Positions 9,403-17,576 of a stretch of 64,000 nucleotides of DNA are shown in pieces. Each line of letters opens with the position of its first letter. The first letter of the stretch is position 1. Both the position numbers and the translations under genes were made by a program. The stretch lies in the NCBI RefSeq assembly GCF_038066715.1, contig NZ_JBBUKT010000004.1, positions 496,001-560,000 of the forward strand, written 5' to 3'. Origin of the DNA: Luteolibacter sp. Y139. GTDB taxonomy: Bacteria > Verrucomicrobiota > Verrucomicrobiia > Verrucomicrobiales > Akkermansiaceae. The notes beneath the pieces are model-generated. The model saw only the letters and a list, made by a program, of their open reading frames with translations, ran no database searches and had not been told where the DNA came from.

Positions 9403-10415
9403 GCGACTTGGTGACGATTGCGGGCGGGGGATTGGCGGGGCTCTCGCTGGCGGCGGGCCTGCGACTGCGAGGGATCGGGGTGACCGTGCATGAGGCGGGG
9501 AGCTATCCGCGGCACCGGGTGTGCGGGGAGTTTATTTCGGGAGTAGAGAGAGCGACGCTGGACGGGCTGGGGATCGCGCAGGATTTGGCGGATGCCTTGG
9601 AGTTGAAGAGCCTGATGTGGTTTCGGGAGGGGAGGACGATTCATGAGGGGGTATTGCCGGAGGCGGCGATGGGGATTTCGCGGTATCGATTGGACAGGCG
9701 GCTGAAGGAGCGGGTGGTGGAGATGGGTGGGATGGTGGTGGAACGGTCGCGACAGGTGAGAGAGAAGAGCGAGGGACTGGTCTGGGCGGCGGGACGGGTG
9801 CCGCGGCGGGGATCCTGGGTGGGATTGAAGGCGCACTTTCATGGGATGAGCATGAAGGCGGATCTGGAGATGCATCTGGGTGCGAATGGCTATGCGGGAT
9901 TGGCGCAGGTGGAGGAGGGTCGGGTGAATGTTTGCGGGTTGTTTCGCGTGGATCGCTCGCAGGCGGGACGAGGGAGTGATTTGTTAGATGGCTATCTGCG
10001 TGCGGGTGGGAATGGGGTGCTGGCGGATCGATTGAGGGAGGCGACGGTGGATGCGGAGTCGTTTTGTGCGGTGGCGGGGTTTGAAATGGGGCGGCAGGAG
10101 GTGGGCGAGGGGTTGTGTGTGATCGGTGATGCGGAGAGCATGATCCCGCCGTTCACGGGGAATGGGATGAGCATGGCTTTTCAGGCGGCGGAGGTGGCGC
10201 TGGGTCCGCTGGAGAGATGGAGCTCGGGTGGTCTGGCGTGGGATGGGTGTGTGGCGGAGATCCGTGAGGGGCTGCGGCGGAGGTTTCGCCGACGGCTGGT
10301 GGCAGCGCAGACGATGCATCCGGTTTTGCTGCGGCGGGGCGGGCGGGATGTGATTGAATCGATTGCAGCCGCCGGTCTATTGCCGTTCCGGCCGCTTCTT
10401 TCCCTTGTCCGCTGA
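9363..10415 (+). CDS. FAD-dependent oxidoreductase of a type III PKS cluster
   Basis: About 350 residues. The FAD-binding GGGLAG (residues 21-26) lies at the end of strand 1, followed by the acidic EA at the end of strand 2, a VCGEF segment, and the second FAD motif VIGDAESMIPPFTGNGMSMA (near 254). This is the geranylgeranyl reductase/aromatic hydroxylase-like flavoprotein superfamily. The start is uncertain: the ATG at 9363 overlaps the methyltransferase by 40 bases, while a TTG at 9399 overlaps its stop by the TTGA pattern and would begin just before the Rossmann strand. Neighbour genes suggest hydroxylation or reduction of the polyketide ring or its methylated form (inference). Confidence 0.82.
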   Translation: MARRAAHASFAHLSDLVTIAGGGLAGLSLAAGLRLRGIGVTVHEAGSYPRHRVCGEFISGVERATLDGLGIAQDLADALELKSLMWFREGRTIHEGVLPEAAMGISRYRLDRRLKERVVEMGGMVVERSRQVREKSEGLVWAAGRVPRRGSWVGLKAHFHGMSMKADLEMHLGANGYAGLAQVEEGRVNVCGLFRVDRSQAGRGSDLLDGYLRAGGNGVLADRLREATVDAESFCAVAGFEMGRQEVGEGLCVIGDAESMIPPFTGNGMSMAFQAAEVALGPLERWSSGGLAWDGCVAEIREGLRRRFRRRLVAAQTMHPVLLRRGGRDVIESIAAAGLLPFRPLLSLVR

Positions 10416-10418
10416 ATC

Positions 10419-11444
10419 ATGTTCCTGGAATCCATTGCCACTGCCGTTCCGCCGCATCGCTACACGCAATCGCAGTGTCTTGATGGCTTGCGAACCTCGG
10501 CTGCCTTCGGGGCGCTGAGGCTGCGCTCGCAGGGGATGCTGGAGAAGATCCTGGGGAATGGTGTGTCCGGGATCGCGACGCGGAGTTTTTGTCTGCCGGA
10601 GATCGGGCCGGTGGTCGGCCGGGATGCGCAGGAGCTGAACGAGACTTTCGAGCGTGAGGCGCCGGCTTTGGCGATGGCGGCGCTGGGGCCTGCGCTGGAG
10701 AAGGCCGGGATCAAGGCGGAGGAGCTGGATGCGCTGTTTGTGTGCACTTGCACCGGGTATCTGTGTCCCGGGGTGACGAGCCATGTGGCGGAGTTGCTCG
10801 GACTACGAGAAACGGCGTACTTGCAGGATCTGGTCGGGCTGGGATGTGGGGCGGCGATTCCGATGCTGCGGTCGGCGGCGGGGTTCCTCGCGATGCATCC
10901 GGGGGCGAAGGTGGCGACCGTGGCGGTGGAGGTTTGCTCGGCGGCGTTCTTTGCGGATGACGATCCGGGGGTGTTGATCTCGCTGTGTCTCTTCGGCGAT
11001 GGCGCGGCGGCTGCGGTGTGGTCGGATGTGGCGGGCGAAGGAAAATGGCAGGCGGGGCATTTCACGACGGTCCACCGGCCGGAGCAGCGGGAGAAGATCC
11101 GTTTCGTGAATGCGGGCGGGAAGCTGCGCAACCAGCTGGACAAGGCGGTGCCGGGGCTTGCGGCGGAGGCGGTGGCGGAACTTTTTGCGAAGCGGCAGGG
11201 TGAGCCGGACCGGGTGCTGGCGCACTCGGGTGGACGGGATGTGATCGATGCGCTGGAGGCGGTGCTGCCGCACCGGTTGTTAGAGACGCGGGAGGTGCTG
11301 CGGGATCATGGGAACATGAGCAGTCCTTCGGTGTTGTTTGCGCTGGATCGGGCGATGGGGAGTGTGAATGGCGACAAGCGGTGGTGGCTGACGGCGTTTG
11401 GGGCGGGGTTTGCGGCGCATGCTTGTGAGATGTGGCGGGGGTGA
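10419..11444 (+). CDS. Type III polyketide synthase (chalcone/alkylresorcinol synthase family)
   Basis: A 341-residue condensing enzyme. The catalytic triad is visible as Cys143 ([13 protein letters not shown]), His269 ([11 protein letters not shown]) and Asn299 ([10 protein letters not shown]), with the LFGDGAAA segment typical of the family. Such enzymes extend an acyl-CoA starter with malonyl-CoA and cyclise the product to resorcinols, pyrones or phloroglucinols. The gene begins 3 bases after the flavoprotein gene ends, so the three genes form one transcription unit. A fatty-acyl starter giving a membrane phenolic lipid is plausible but not shown by sequence. Confidence 0.9.
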   Translation: MFLESIATAVPPHRYTQSQCLDGLRTSAAFGALRLRSQGMLEKILGNGVSGIATRSFCLPEIGPVVGRDAQELNETFEREAPALAMAALGPALEKAGIKAEELDALFVCTCTGYLCPGVTSHVAELLGLRETAYLQDLVGLGCGAAIPMLRSAAGFLAMHPGAKVATVAVEVCSAAFFADDDPGVLISLCLFGDGAAAAVWSDVAGEGKWQAGHFTTVHRPEQREKIRFVNAGGKLRNQLDKAVPGLAAEAVAELFAKRQGEPDRVLAHSGGRDVIDALEAVLPHRLLETREVLRDHGNMSSPSVLFALDRAMGSVNGDKRWWLTAFGAGFAAHACEMWRG

Positions 11445-11508
11445 GGGCACGCGGGAAGGGGCGGCTCCGCGCCGAAAATACGGTGCGTTTAGTAGTTCCG
11501 GCCCCATC

Positions 11509-11573
11509 GCTCCCTTTCAGGGAGCCGATCATGCCTTCGTCAAACCCGGGGCTGCGCTATCGCTTGCCCCGGG
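11509..11573. repeat. Two palindromic intergenic sequences between convergent genes
   Basis: A short hairpin (CTCCC-TTTCA-GGGAG) is followed by a longer one whose arms CCCGGGG (11545-11551) and CCCCGGG (11567-11573) enclose GCTGCGCTATCGCTT. No clear U-tract follows, so they look more like REP-type elements than intrinsic terminators, though they separate two convergent genes. Confidence 0.5.
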
Positions 11574-11613
11574 CTATTTCATGGCCGCACCTTTGGAGCT
11601 GAAGACCTCGGGT

Positions 11614-12966
11614 TTACTCCTTTGGGTGGAGAGGGCGGCCGGTGGCGTCGATGAGGGTGGGGGTGACGAGGACGACCGAGCGGGTGCCATCGGGGTGGGT
11701 CTGGATGTGCATCTGGGCATTGCCATCGCTGGAGAAGGAGCTGTCGGCGATGGCAGTGCGCTCGGTGACCTTGGCGGTGGCGGTGCCGGATTCTCCTTCT
11801 GCGATGCGCTCGGAGTAGTTGAGATCGACGTGATGGCCGAAGCCGTAGGGAGCGGCGCGGAAATCGACGATGAGTCCCGAGGGCTGGGTCTCGAAGCCTC
11901 CCGGGGCGGTGGGCGAGGGGACGAGGATTTCGTGAATGATCTCGACCTTGGCGTCTTCACCCACCCTTGCGGTGATGGCCGGGGTAGACATCAAATCGAC
12001 GCCCTTGAGTTGGGACAACTGGCGCATCATTTGTGCTGCGCCCGTGTCGTCGAGTTGCGAAAGATCGGGCGGTGTCCAATCCATGCCGGCGGGGATATTG
12101 ATCAAGCGGGTCTCCATCTTGTGTTGGAGAGGCGGGTTGCTGAGTGTGGCATCGATCAGGCCCTCGATGGCGATCTGGTCGGCGGCGCTGGTGGTGGTGA
12201 ACTGCAAGGTGGAGCCTGAGAGGGAGAAGCTAGTGGACGGGTCGAGGGTGATGCCCTTGCTGGCGAAGTAGTCGGCGGGTGCGAGCTGGTTGGGAGCTCC
12301 CGTGGCGATATGAGCCTCCTTGGTTCCCAAGGTTGCAAGGTAATCGGAGAAGCTCATTCCCTCCGGGATCACGGCGGGCTCAGCGAAGGGGCCGGCTTCT
12401 GCGGAAGACTCGCGTGAGAAGAAGTCGGGTGGCACTTGGAGGCCCCTCTTCACTATCTCGCCGGTTTCTTCGGGTGCGGTGAAGGTGTATTCGCTGCCGG
12501 AGCGAGAGACCTTCAGGCCTGCTATGGCGGCGAGGAGGTGGATGGAGGAGTCGAGATTGCGGATGCCGGTTTTGGCAGTGAGGGGTCGGGTGGCTTCGGG
12601 GGGGACGATGAAGGTGAGGTGGAGGGGGACTTCGCCGGATTCGCGGCAGACGTCTTGGTAGGCGGCGAGGAGTTTCGTGAGGGCGGCTTTGAGCGGGAGG
12701 CCGTCGATGGTGACTTCGGGGAGGAAGAATTCCTTGAGGCGCTCGGGGCTATGGGTGGCGTGAATGCCAGAGGTTGGGGGGCGATTGGAGGCTTTTGTGG
12801 GGAGGTGGGGGGAGTCGGTGACTCCGTCGGGGATGGGGGAGGAAGAGGTTGGGTGCTTGGTGGTTTTTGCGGTGGTGTTGCCGTTTTGCACGAGGAGGTC
12901 GGCTCCGCGGTAGAGGCAGAGGAGGGCGACAAGGAGGATGAGTGCGGCGGCGACGCGCTTCTTCAT
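11614..12966 (-). CDS. Secretin-like protein (GspD/PilQ C-terminal domain) with N-terminal membrane anchor
   Basis: A 450-residue protein. MKKRVAAALILLVALLCLY is an uncleaved-looking signal or anchor. A low-complexity Thr/Ser/Pro linker follows, then a small domain (about 80-165, LPEVTIDGLPLKAALTKLLAAY) that resembles secretin and TonB short-terminal (STN) domains. The C-terminal half (about 270-450) resembles secretins: METRLINIP, LMSTPAITARVGEDAKVEI, VVLVTPTLIDATGRPLHP. Verrucomicrobial genomes carry many such secretin-domain proteins outside pilus operons. No pilus or T2SS gene is adjacent here, so its partner machine is unknown. The ATG at 12966 is chosen because the anchor starts there. 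Confidence 0.7.
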   Translation of the reverse strand: MKKRVAAALILLVALLCLYRGADLLVQNGNTTAKTTKHPTSSSPIPDGVTDSPHLPTKASNRPPTSGIHATHSPERLKEFFLPEVTIDGLPLKAALTKLLAAYQDVCRESGEVPLHLTFIVPPEATRPLTAKTGIRNLDSSIHLLAAIAGLKVSRSGSEYTFTAPEETGEIVKRGLQVPPDFFSRESSAEAGPFAEPAVIPEGMSFSDYLATLGTKEAHIATGAPNQLAPADYFASKGITLDPSTSFSLSGSTLQFTTTSAADQIAIEGLIDATLSNPPLQHKMETRLINIPAGMDWTPPDLSQLDDTGAAQMMRQLSQLKGVDLMSTPAITARVGEDAKVEIIHEILVPSPTAPGGFETQPSGLIVDFRAAPYGFGHHVDLNYSERIAEGESGTATAKVTERTAIADSSFSSDGNAQMHIQTHPDGTRSVVLVTPTLIDATGRPLHPKE

Positions 12967-13103
12967 GATCGCAAGCGTGAGAAGCGCTGCGGGCCAGGGC
13001 AAGGTGAATGCGAGGAGGGCGTTGACGGACCATTCGGCCGGTGTGGAGACCGACGGTCCCGGGGGAGGGCGATGCGGGCGTGAAGGGGGAGAGCGGAGTG
13101 CTC

Positions 13104-13142
13104 AGGTGCTTCGGTTGCCGCACACGGAGTGTGCGGACCACC
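13104..13142. repeat. Palindromic repeat, family 3, copy 1
   Basis: The core palindrome CCGCACAC-GGA-GTGTGCGG is followed by ACCAC. Copies occur at 43489-43526 and 49975-50014, each with the flank GGTGCTTCGG or a close variant upstream. Confidence 0.8.
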
Positions 13143-13177
13143 TTGCTGGCGCATGGAGGCCGGCGTGGGGGGCATTC

Positions 13178-13207
13178 GGGCGGGATGAATCCCGCGCTCC
13201 CAGTGGG
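13178..13207. repeat. Palindromic repeat, family 1, copy 2
   Basis: GCGGGATGAATCCCGC followed by GCTCCCAGTGGG. It lies between families 3 and 2 in one 155-base block downstream of the sialidase gene. Confidence 0.8.
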
Positions 13208-13231
13208 AGGGTGCGGACTTGCGTCCGCGCC

Positions 13232-13259
13232 GTGTCGACAGAATGTCGACACTCCTTAT
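13232..13259. repeat. Palindromic repeat, family 2, copy 1
   Basis: GTGTCGAC and GTCGACAC arms around AGAAT, followed by TCCTTA. Copies are at 38029-38055, 40177-40204 and 45769-45795. A second hairpin (GCGGAC-TTGC-GTCCGC) directly precedes this copy. Confidence 0.8.
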
Positions 13260-13261
13260 GG

Positions 13262-15211
13262 TCACTCCGTGGTGGGGAGGCGGAGGAAGTACATGGTGCT
13301 CTTGCCTTCGTAGATAACGCCGAGGTGGGAGTCATCGATGGGGGCGAGGCAGGAGTAGCCGAAGCCATTGCGGGAGTCGTAGAGGCGGGCGTCCTTTTCG
13401 GGCCAGGTGAGGCCTTGGTCGGTGGAGCGCTTGAGGGTCATGGCGCGTCGGGTGTCGGTGGCGTCCGGGTTTGAGAACCACAATGCGTCCTTCCACTCTA
13501 ACAGGCTGGCCATGCAGACGGGTTCGCGGAGGGCTTGGCGGTCGGTGGGGTGAGGGGTCCAGGTTTTACCGAGGTCGCGAGTGGTGGCGATGGTGCGGGA
13601 GCCGCCGCGGTTGTCGCGGCAGTTGATCATGATGGAGCCGTCGGCGAGCTGGGCGAGTTGGGACTCGGTGGTGTCGCTTTTCACGCCGGTGCCGGCTTGC
13701 CAGGTTTCGCCGTGGTCCTTTGAGGAGATCATGGTGGACCATGGCTTGCCATCAGCGGCGCGGTATTGGGCGGCGAAGGCGAGGGTGCCGTCTTTCAGGG
13801 CGATGCCTGCGCCGGGGCCATTGAAGAAGAGGCGCAGGGTGGGGTCTTTTACCTGGGTGGTGATGTTTGTTGGCTTCGACCAGGTCTTGCCGTCGTCGTC
13901 GCTGTGGACGAGGACGAGTTGGCCGGTTTCGTCCGGCGTCATGCCGGGGCCGGAGCCGCCCCATGCGCGATTGCCGTGGCTCCAGAGGGCGGCGATCCAG
14001 AGGCGGTTGTTAGAAGGGTCGAAGAGGATGGCGGGGTCGCCGACGCCGTCGTGGCCGTGCTTCGGGTCGTCGCCCATGTCGATGGCGACGCGCATGGGTT
14101 CCCACGTCTGGCCGCGATCGATGCTGCGGGAGACGCCGACGTCGATGTTTGCGGGGAGGTCGCCGGAGCTGTCGTAGCGGATGTCGTAGACGGCGACGAG
14201 GGTGCCGGATTTGGTGCGGACGAGGCCGGGGATGCGGTAGGACTTCGAGTGATCGTCGCCGGGGAGGCGGACGGCGTAGCCGATACGCTGGGTGCCATCG
14301 GGGGAGGGTTGTGCGGGTTCCAGCACCTTGCCGCCGGCTTTGATGCGGAAGAGGGAGGCATCGATGCGATGGTCGAGGGAGGCGGTTTCTTTAAGAGTCG
14401 GTGAGATCCAGAACCAGTGTTCGCCGGAGGCGAGCTCGTGCTTGGTTGTTAGAGAGAGTTTCCCTTCGGCCTTTTTGCCCTCGGCGATGGTGGTGCCGGG
14501 ATCGGCGGATGGGTCGGCGGTGCCGGTGACGATGCGAAACGAGGTGATGTCTGTTAGATCGGTGGTGCCGGTGAAGCCAAGTTCGAGGCCTTCGAGTTTC
14601 ACGGTGCCTTCGCTGCCTTCGACGACGATGCGGAAGCCGAGGACGGGATTGTAGTCCTCGCGGATGAAGGCGGGGCAGACGGGTTGGACGGTTTCCACCA
14701 GCACGGCGCGGGCGGGGCCGGGTTGATGGAGGGTGACGTCGTCGATCATCACTCCAGTGTCGGCTGTGACGCGGAAGCGGAGTTCGCTGGTGCCGGTGGG
14801 AAGGTCGAGGCGGACTTCGGTCTTGAAGGCGCCGGTGAGGGTGTCGTCGGCGTTTTTGATCTCTTTCCAGCTGTCGCGTTCCTTCGCGTCGATGCGGAAG
14901 CGGAAGGGGTCGCGTTTGGTCCAGCGTTCGGCGTGGAAGGTGAGGGCGGTGCCTTTGGCGGCGGGCTCTGTTAGGGTAAGGGTGGCGGTGCGTTCGCCTT
15001 CGCCGGCGAGGCGGAGGCATTGCTGGCCGGTCTTGGCGTGGCCTGGTTGGATTTGGGCGTTGCCGGTATCGGCAGACCAGGTGCCGATGGAAGTGCGTGC
15101 TTCCTTCAACGGGCCGGCGGGGAGAGACTCGAAGGATTCGGCGGAGGAGAGGGCGAGGACGGTGTACGTAATCGTTCCGCTACGAAGAAGGAGATGAAGG
15201 GCTTTGGTCAT
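13262..15211 (-). CDS. Exo-alpha-sialidase (GH33) with N-terminal beta-sandwich
   Basis: A 649-residue secreted sialidase that would release terminal sialic acid from glycans. The N-terminal region (about 25-170) looks like a carbohydrate-binding beta-sandwich. A BNR-associated N-terminal domain follows (about 190-300), then the GH33 propeller with YRIPG (near 325), YDIRYDS and INCRDNR supplying conserved arginines, and at least five Asp-boxes (SRSIDRGQTW, SDDDGKTW, SSKDHGETW, TTRDLGKTW, STDQGLTW). The putative start at 15211 gives a weak signal peptide interrupted by an arginine. A candidate operator lies 56-76 bases upstream. It shares the regulon of the nan operon. Confidence 0.9.
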   Translation of the reverse strand: MTKALHLLLRSGTITYTVLALSSAESFESLPAGPLKEARTSIGTWSADTGNAQIQPGHAKTGQQCLRLAGEGERTATLTLTEPAAKGTALTFHAERWTKRDPFRFRIDAKERDSWKEIKNADDTLTGAFKTEVRLDLPTGTSELRFRVTADTGVMIDDVTLHQPGPARAVLVETVQPVCPAFIREDYNPVLGFRIVVEGSEGTVKLEGLELGFTGTTDLTDITSFRIVTGTADPSADPGTTIAEGKKAEGKLSLTTKHELASGEHWFWISPTLKETASLDHRIDASLFRIKAGGKVLEPAQPSPDGTQRIGYAVRLPGDDHSKSYRIPGLVRTKSGTLVAVYDIRYDSSGDLPANIDVGVSRSIDRGQTWEPMRVAIDMGDDPKHGHDGVGDPAILFDPSNNRLWIAALWSHGNRAWGGSGPGMTPDETGQLVLVHSDDDGKTWSKPTNITTQVKDPTLRLFFNGPGAGIALKDGTLAFAAQYRAADGKPWSTMISSKDHGETWQAGTGVKSDTTESQLAQLADGSIMINCRDNRGGSRTIATTRDLGKTWTPHPTDRQALREPVCMASLLEWKDALWFSNPDATDTRRAMTLKRSTDQGLTWPEKDARLYDSRNGFGYSCLAPIDDSHLGVIYEGKSTMYFLRLPTTE

Positions 15212-15266
15212 TCGGGTCACAGAAAGCATGCTGGAAGAGGTTACGTCCGGGGCATGGGGTCGCTTG

Positions 15267-15287
15267 CTGGTTGGTTGGGGGGACCGG
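15267..15287. promoter_or_regulatory. Candidate sialic-acid-regulon operator, site A
   Basis: CTGGTT, nine bases, GACCGG. It lies 56 bases before the ATG of the GH33 sialidase and follows the stop of the esterase gene, so it fits regulation of the sialidase. One of seven sites with the same 6-9-6 layout. Confidence 0.65.
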
Positions 15288-15296
15288 TTGCCGAGG

Positions 15297-16475
15297 TTAT
15301 TTCGGTGGGATTGCTTCGGCGAGGCGCTTGGCGACGGGGAGCTTGTCCGGCGGGTGGACGTCGGAGCTGTCCCAGCCGAGGTCCTGGGTTACGATGAGGT
15401 GGACGGCGGGGAGCTTGCGGGCGACATCGGCCTGGATCTGTCGATACTCGGGCCAGTATTGGCGGATGGGTTCGTGGCCGCCGATGCGGGGCAGCTGGAT
15501 GAGGTAGAAGGGGAGCTTGGCTTCGCCGAGTTCCTTTCGCCAACCGGTGATGAGGTCGGTGATGAGTTTTTCATTCCAAGCATTGTCGGCGATCTCGGCA
15601 TTGGTTTCGCCTTGATACCAGAGGACGCTATCGAAGGGGAAGCCGCACCAGGGGCGGATGCCGGACTCGAAGAGGAAGCCGGGCTTGAAGGGGTGGTTGG
15701 CTTCGGGGTGTTTGCCGAGGTTTTGTTTGGCGCGGGCGCGGGCCCATGGGCTGATCCGCGGGGAGGACAGCCAGCCTTTGTCTAACAGTTCCGCGTAGGC
15801 TCGTTGCGCGGAGAGGAGATTGCGGGGGAGCCAGGCTTCAGTGCCGGAGCCGCCGATGGCGTTTTCGACGAGGCCGATGGGGATGCCGTCGCGTGCGTGG
15901 ATCATCTTGCCGGTCCACCAGGCGATGGCGGAGAACGAAGAGGCGGATGTTTCGGTGGCTCGCTCCCAGGTGCCGGTGAAGTGGTCACGGTTGTTGAGGC
16001 GGGCGAGGGTGGTGACGTCGTAGGTGCGGGAGTCGGTGGGAGCGCCGGTGAGATTGCAGAGGCGGATGGAGGAATACTTGCCGGCTTGTTTGGCTTCTTC
16101 CGGGCCGCCGATGGCGCGGCTGAGTTGGAAGTCCATGTTCGATTGGCCGGAGCAGAGGAAGACGCGGCCGATGAGGAGGTCATCGAGCTTAAGTTGCTGG
16201 CCGTCGCTCCGGATGGTTATCGTCGCGGGTTTCGCGGAGGGCTTCAGCGGGGGCAGGGTGATGCGCCATGAGCCGGATTTGGTGGCAGTCGTTTGAAAGG
16301 AGTTGCCATTGAAGGAGAGTTCGACGGCGGTGCCGGGTGATGAGGTTCCCCATACGGGGACCTCGCTATTCATCGGCAGCACCATATGGGAAGCGAAGGG
16401 GCGTCCGAGATCCAATGCTCCCGCGATGGGCCATCCGGTGAGGATGGTAATGAGGGCGAGGCGGATGCATTTCAT
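15297..16475 (-). CDS. Sialate O-acetylesterase, SGNH type
   Basis: A 392-residue secreted esterase. The signal peptide (MKCIRLALITILTGWPIAGA) is followed by DLGRPFASHMVLP and VPVWGTSSPGTAVEL, the jelly-roll start typical of the sialate O-acetylesterase family. The SGNH catalytic blocks are GQSNM (near 108), LVENAIGGSGTEAW, WYQGETNA, and SSDVHPPDK carrying Asp and His. It would remove O-acetyl groups that block sialidases. The ATG at 16475 is chosen because the signal peptide starts there; the frame stays open another 103 codons upstream without protein-like sequence. Upstream, operator site B is shared with the divergent PEP-CTERM gene. Confidence 0.88.
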   Translation of the reverse strand: MKCIRLALITILTGWPIAGALDLGRPFASHMVLPMNSEVPVWGTSSPGTAVELSFNGNSFQTTATKSGSWRITLPPLKPSAKPATITIRSDGQQLKLDDLLIGRVFLCSGQSNMDFQLSRAIGGPEEAKQAGKYSSIRLCNLTGAPTDSRTYDVTTLARLNNRDHFTGTWERATETSASSFSAIAWWTGKMIHARDGIPIGLVENAIGGSGTEAWLPRNLLSAQRAYAELLDKGWLSSPRISPWARARAKQNLGKHPEANHPFKPGFLFESGIRPWCGFPFDSVLWYQGETNAEIADNAWNEKLITDLITGWRKELGEAKLPFYLIQLPRIGGHEPIRQYWPEYRQIQADVARKLPAVHLIVTQDLGWDSSDVHPPDKLPVAKRLAEAIPPK

Positions 16476-16560
16476 CGTGGTGGAATCCAAGACGTTTTCG
16501 GCAGGGGCGGCCATCCTGATCCTGCGGCCGGGTTTCCCGACCGGCGGGGCGGGTTCTGAA

Positions 16561-16583
16561 ACTGGTTGGTCGGTCAGACCGCG
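16561..16583. promoter_or_regulatory. Candidate sialic-acid-regulon operator, site B
   Basis: CTGGTT, nine bases, GACCGC. It is centred in the divergent region between the esterase (ATG 16475) and the PEP-CTERM gene (ATG 16654) and could serve both. Confidence 0.6.
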
Positions 16584-16653
16584 GGAGCAAGTTGGTGCTG
16601 CACGGGGGCGAGCGGCTACTGGTCGCGACGGAACATCCCGAATCTCTCCCTCT

Positions 16654-17433
16654 ATGATGCAGCTCCGACTCTCCACCCTGGCCTTGATCGCGCTCGGCAC
16701 CGCGGCGACATCCGCGAATGCGGCCGTTATTTTCTCCGAGAACTTCGGCAGCACCACGGTGAATCCCACCGCGGCGAGCTTCACGGTGCAGAATACCTGG
16801 AGCTATTCGGACTCGGCGGGCACCACGGTGAACACGAACGAGTCGCGCCTTTTCAATCCGGGTGGCGCCGGGTCGGGTGAGACGACGCATGGATGGATCA
16901 GTGCTCTGACCACTGGCAATACCTATCAACAGATCGCGACGACGGGGAGCTTCTCGGGTGTGGCGGCTCTGGGTGAAGGGGAGAGCTATGTGTTCACGCT
17001 GACGTTCTTCGCGTCGTCGCAGACGAGCACGGCGGCGAATGACGTGAATGCTTATGTGGAATTCGTGTCGGCGGGGAAGGTGTTCAATTTCACGACCGGG
17101 TCGAATGGAGCGATCACGGCGCCGGCGACTTTTTCGGCGCAGATCCTGAGCGATAGCAATGCCGCGGACGATACCTTGCGGCTTGGCTTCGTGGCGCAGG
17201 GTGGGGCTGGTGGCTATAATAGCGACCGGACTTATACGGCGAGCTGGACGAGCACTTCGCTGCTTGGGACGGATAGCTTCATGCTGGCGTTGGGGCGGAC
17301 GACGAATGTGGCGGGGACGCCGTTTGCGCTGTTTGACAATGTGGCGCTGGATGTGGCGATCGTGCCGGAGCCGGGTTGTGCGGTGCTGGGGGCGTTCGGA
17401 GTGCTGGTGTTGTTGCGGCGCCGGCGGGGGTGA
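16654..17433 (+). CDS. PEP-CTERM sorted secreted protein of unknown function
   Basis: A 259-residue protein: signal peptide (LSTLALIALGTAATSANA), a Thr/Ser/Gly-rich beta-sandwich-like middle (VIFSENFGS..., LFDNVALD), and a C-terminal PEP-CTERM signal (VPEP, about 14 hydrophobic residues, LLRRRRG). PEP-CTERM proteins are processed by exosortase and tied to exopolysaccharide or surface display. The middle resembles LamG-like carbohydrate-binding folds, but no ligand can be named. Position within the sialic acid regulon, behind operator site B, suggests a glycan-binding or surface role there. The start may be 16654 or the adjacent ATG at 16657. Confidence 0.8.
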   Translation: MMQLRLSTLALIALGTAATSANAAVIFSENFGSTTVNPTAASFTVQNTWSYSDSAGTTVNTNESRLFNPGGAGSGETTHGWISALTTGNTYQQIATTGSFSGVAALGEGESYVFTLTFFASSQTSTAANDVNAYVEFVSAGKVFNFTTGSNGAITAPATFSAQILSDSNAADDTLRLGFVAQGGAGGYNSDRTYTASWTSTSLLGTDSFMLALGRTTNVAGTPFALFDNVALDVAIVPEPGCAVLGAFGVLVLLRRRRG

Positions 17434-17510
17434 GATCTTTCTTTTCGTGGGTAGTTTATTGGGTCGCACGGGTGGGGTCGCCCGTGCGGCTTGATTGTTT
17501 CCTGGAGCTG

Positions 17511-17533
17511 ACTGGTTGGTTCACCGAACCAGT
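17511..17533. promoter_or_regulatory. Candidate sialic-acid-regulon operator, site C (best palindrome)
   Basis: ACTGGTT, nine bases, AACCAGT: the most symmetric of the seven sites, with perfect seven-base outer arms. It ends 43 bases before the ATG of the esterase-sialidase fusion. Confidence 0.75.
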
Positions 17534-17576
17534 GAAGGGGGGCTGAAATCGCGGGTGCGGGGAGTGACGGTGGGGA

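Noticed and set aside
11545..11573. Strong CCCGGGG hairpin as an intrinsic terminator
   Set aside because: No T run follows on either strand, and its form resembles the intergenic repeats rather than a terminator.
12285..12305. CTGGTTGG-like string in the secretin gene as an eighth operator
   Set aside because: The right arm does not match RACCAG and the string lies in the middle of a coding region. Similar half matches at about 50283 and 56308 were rejected for the same reason.
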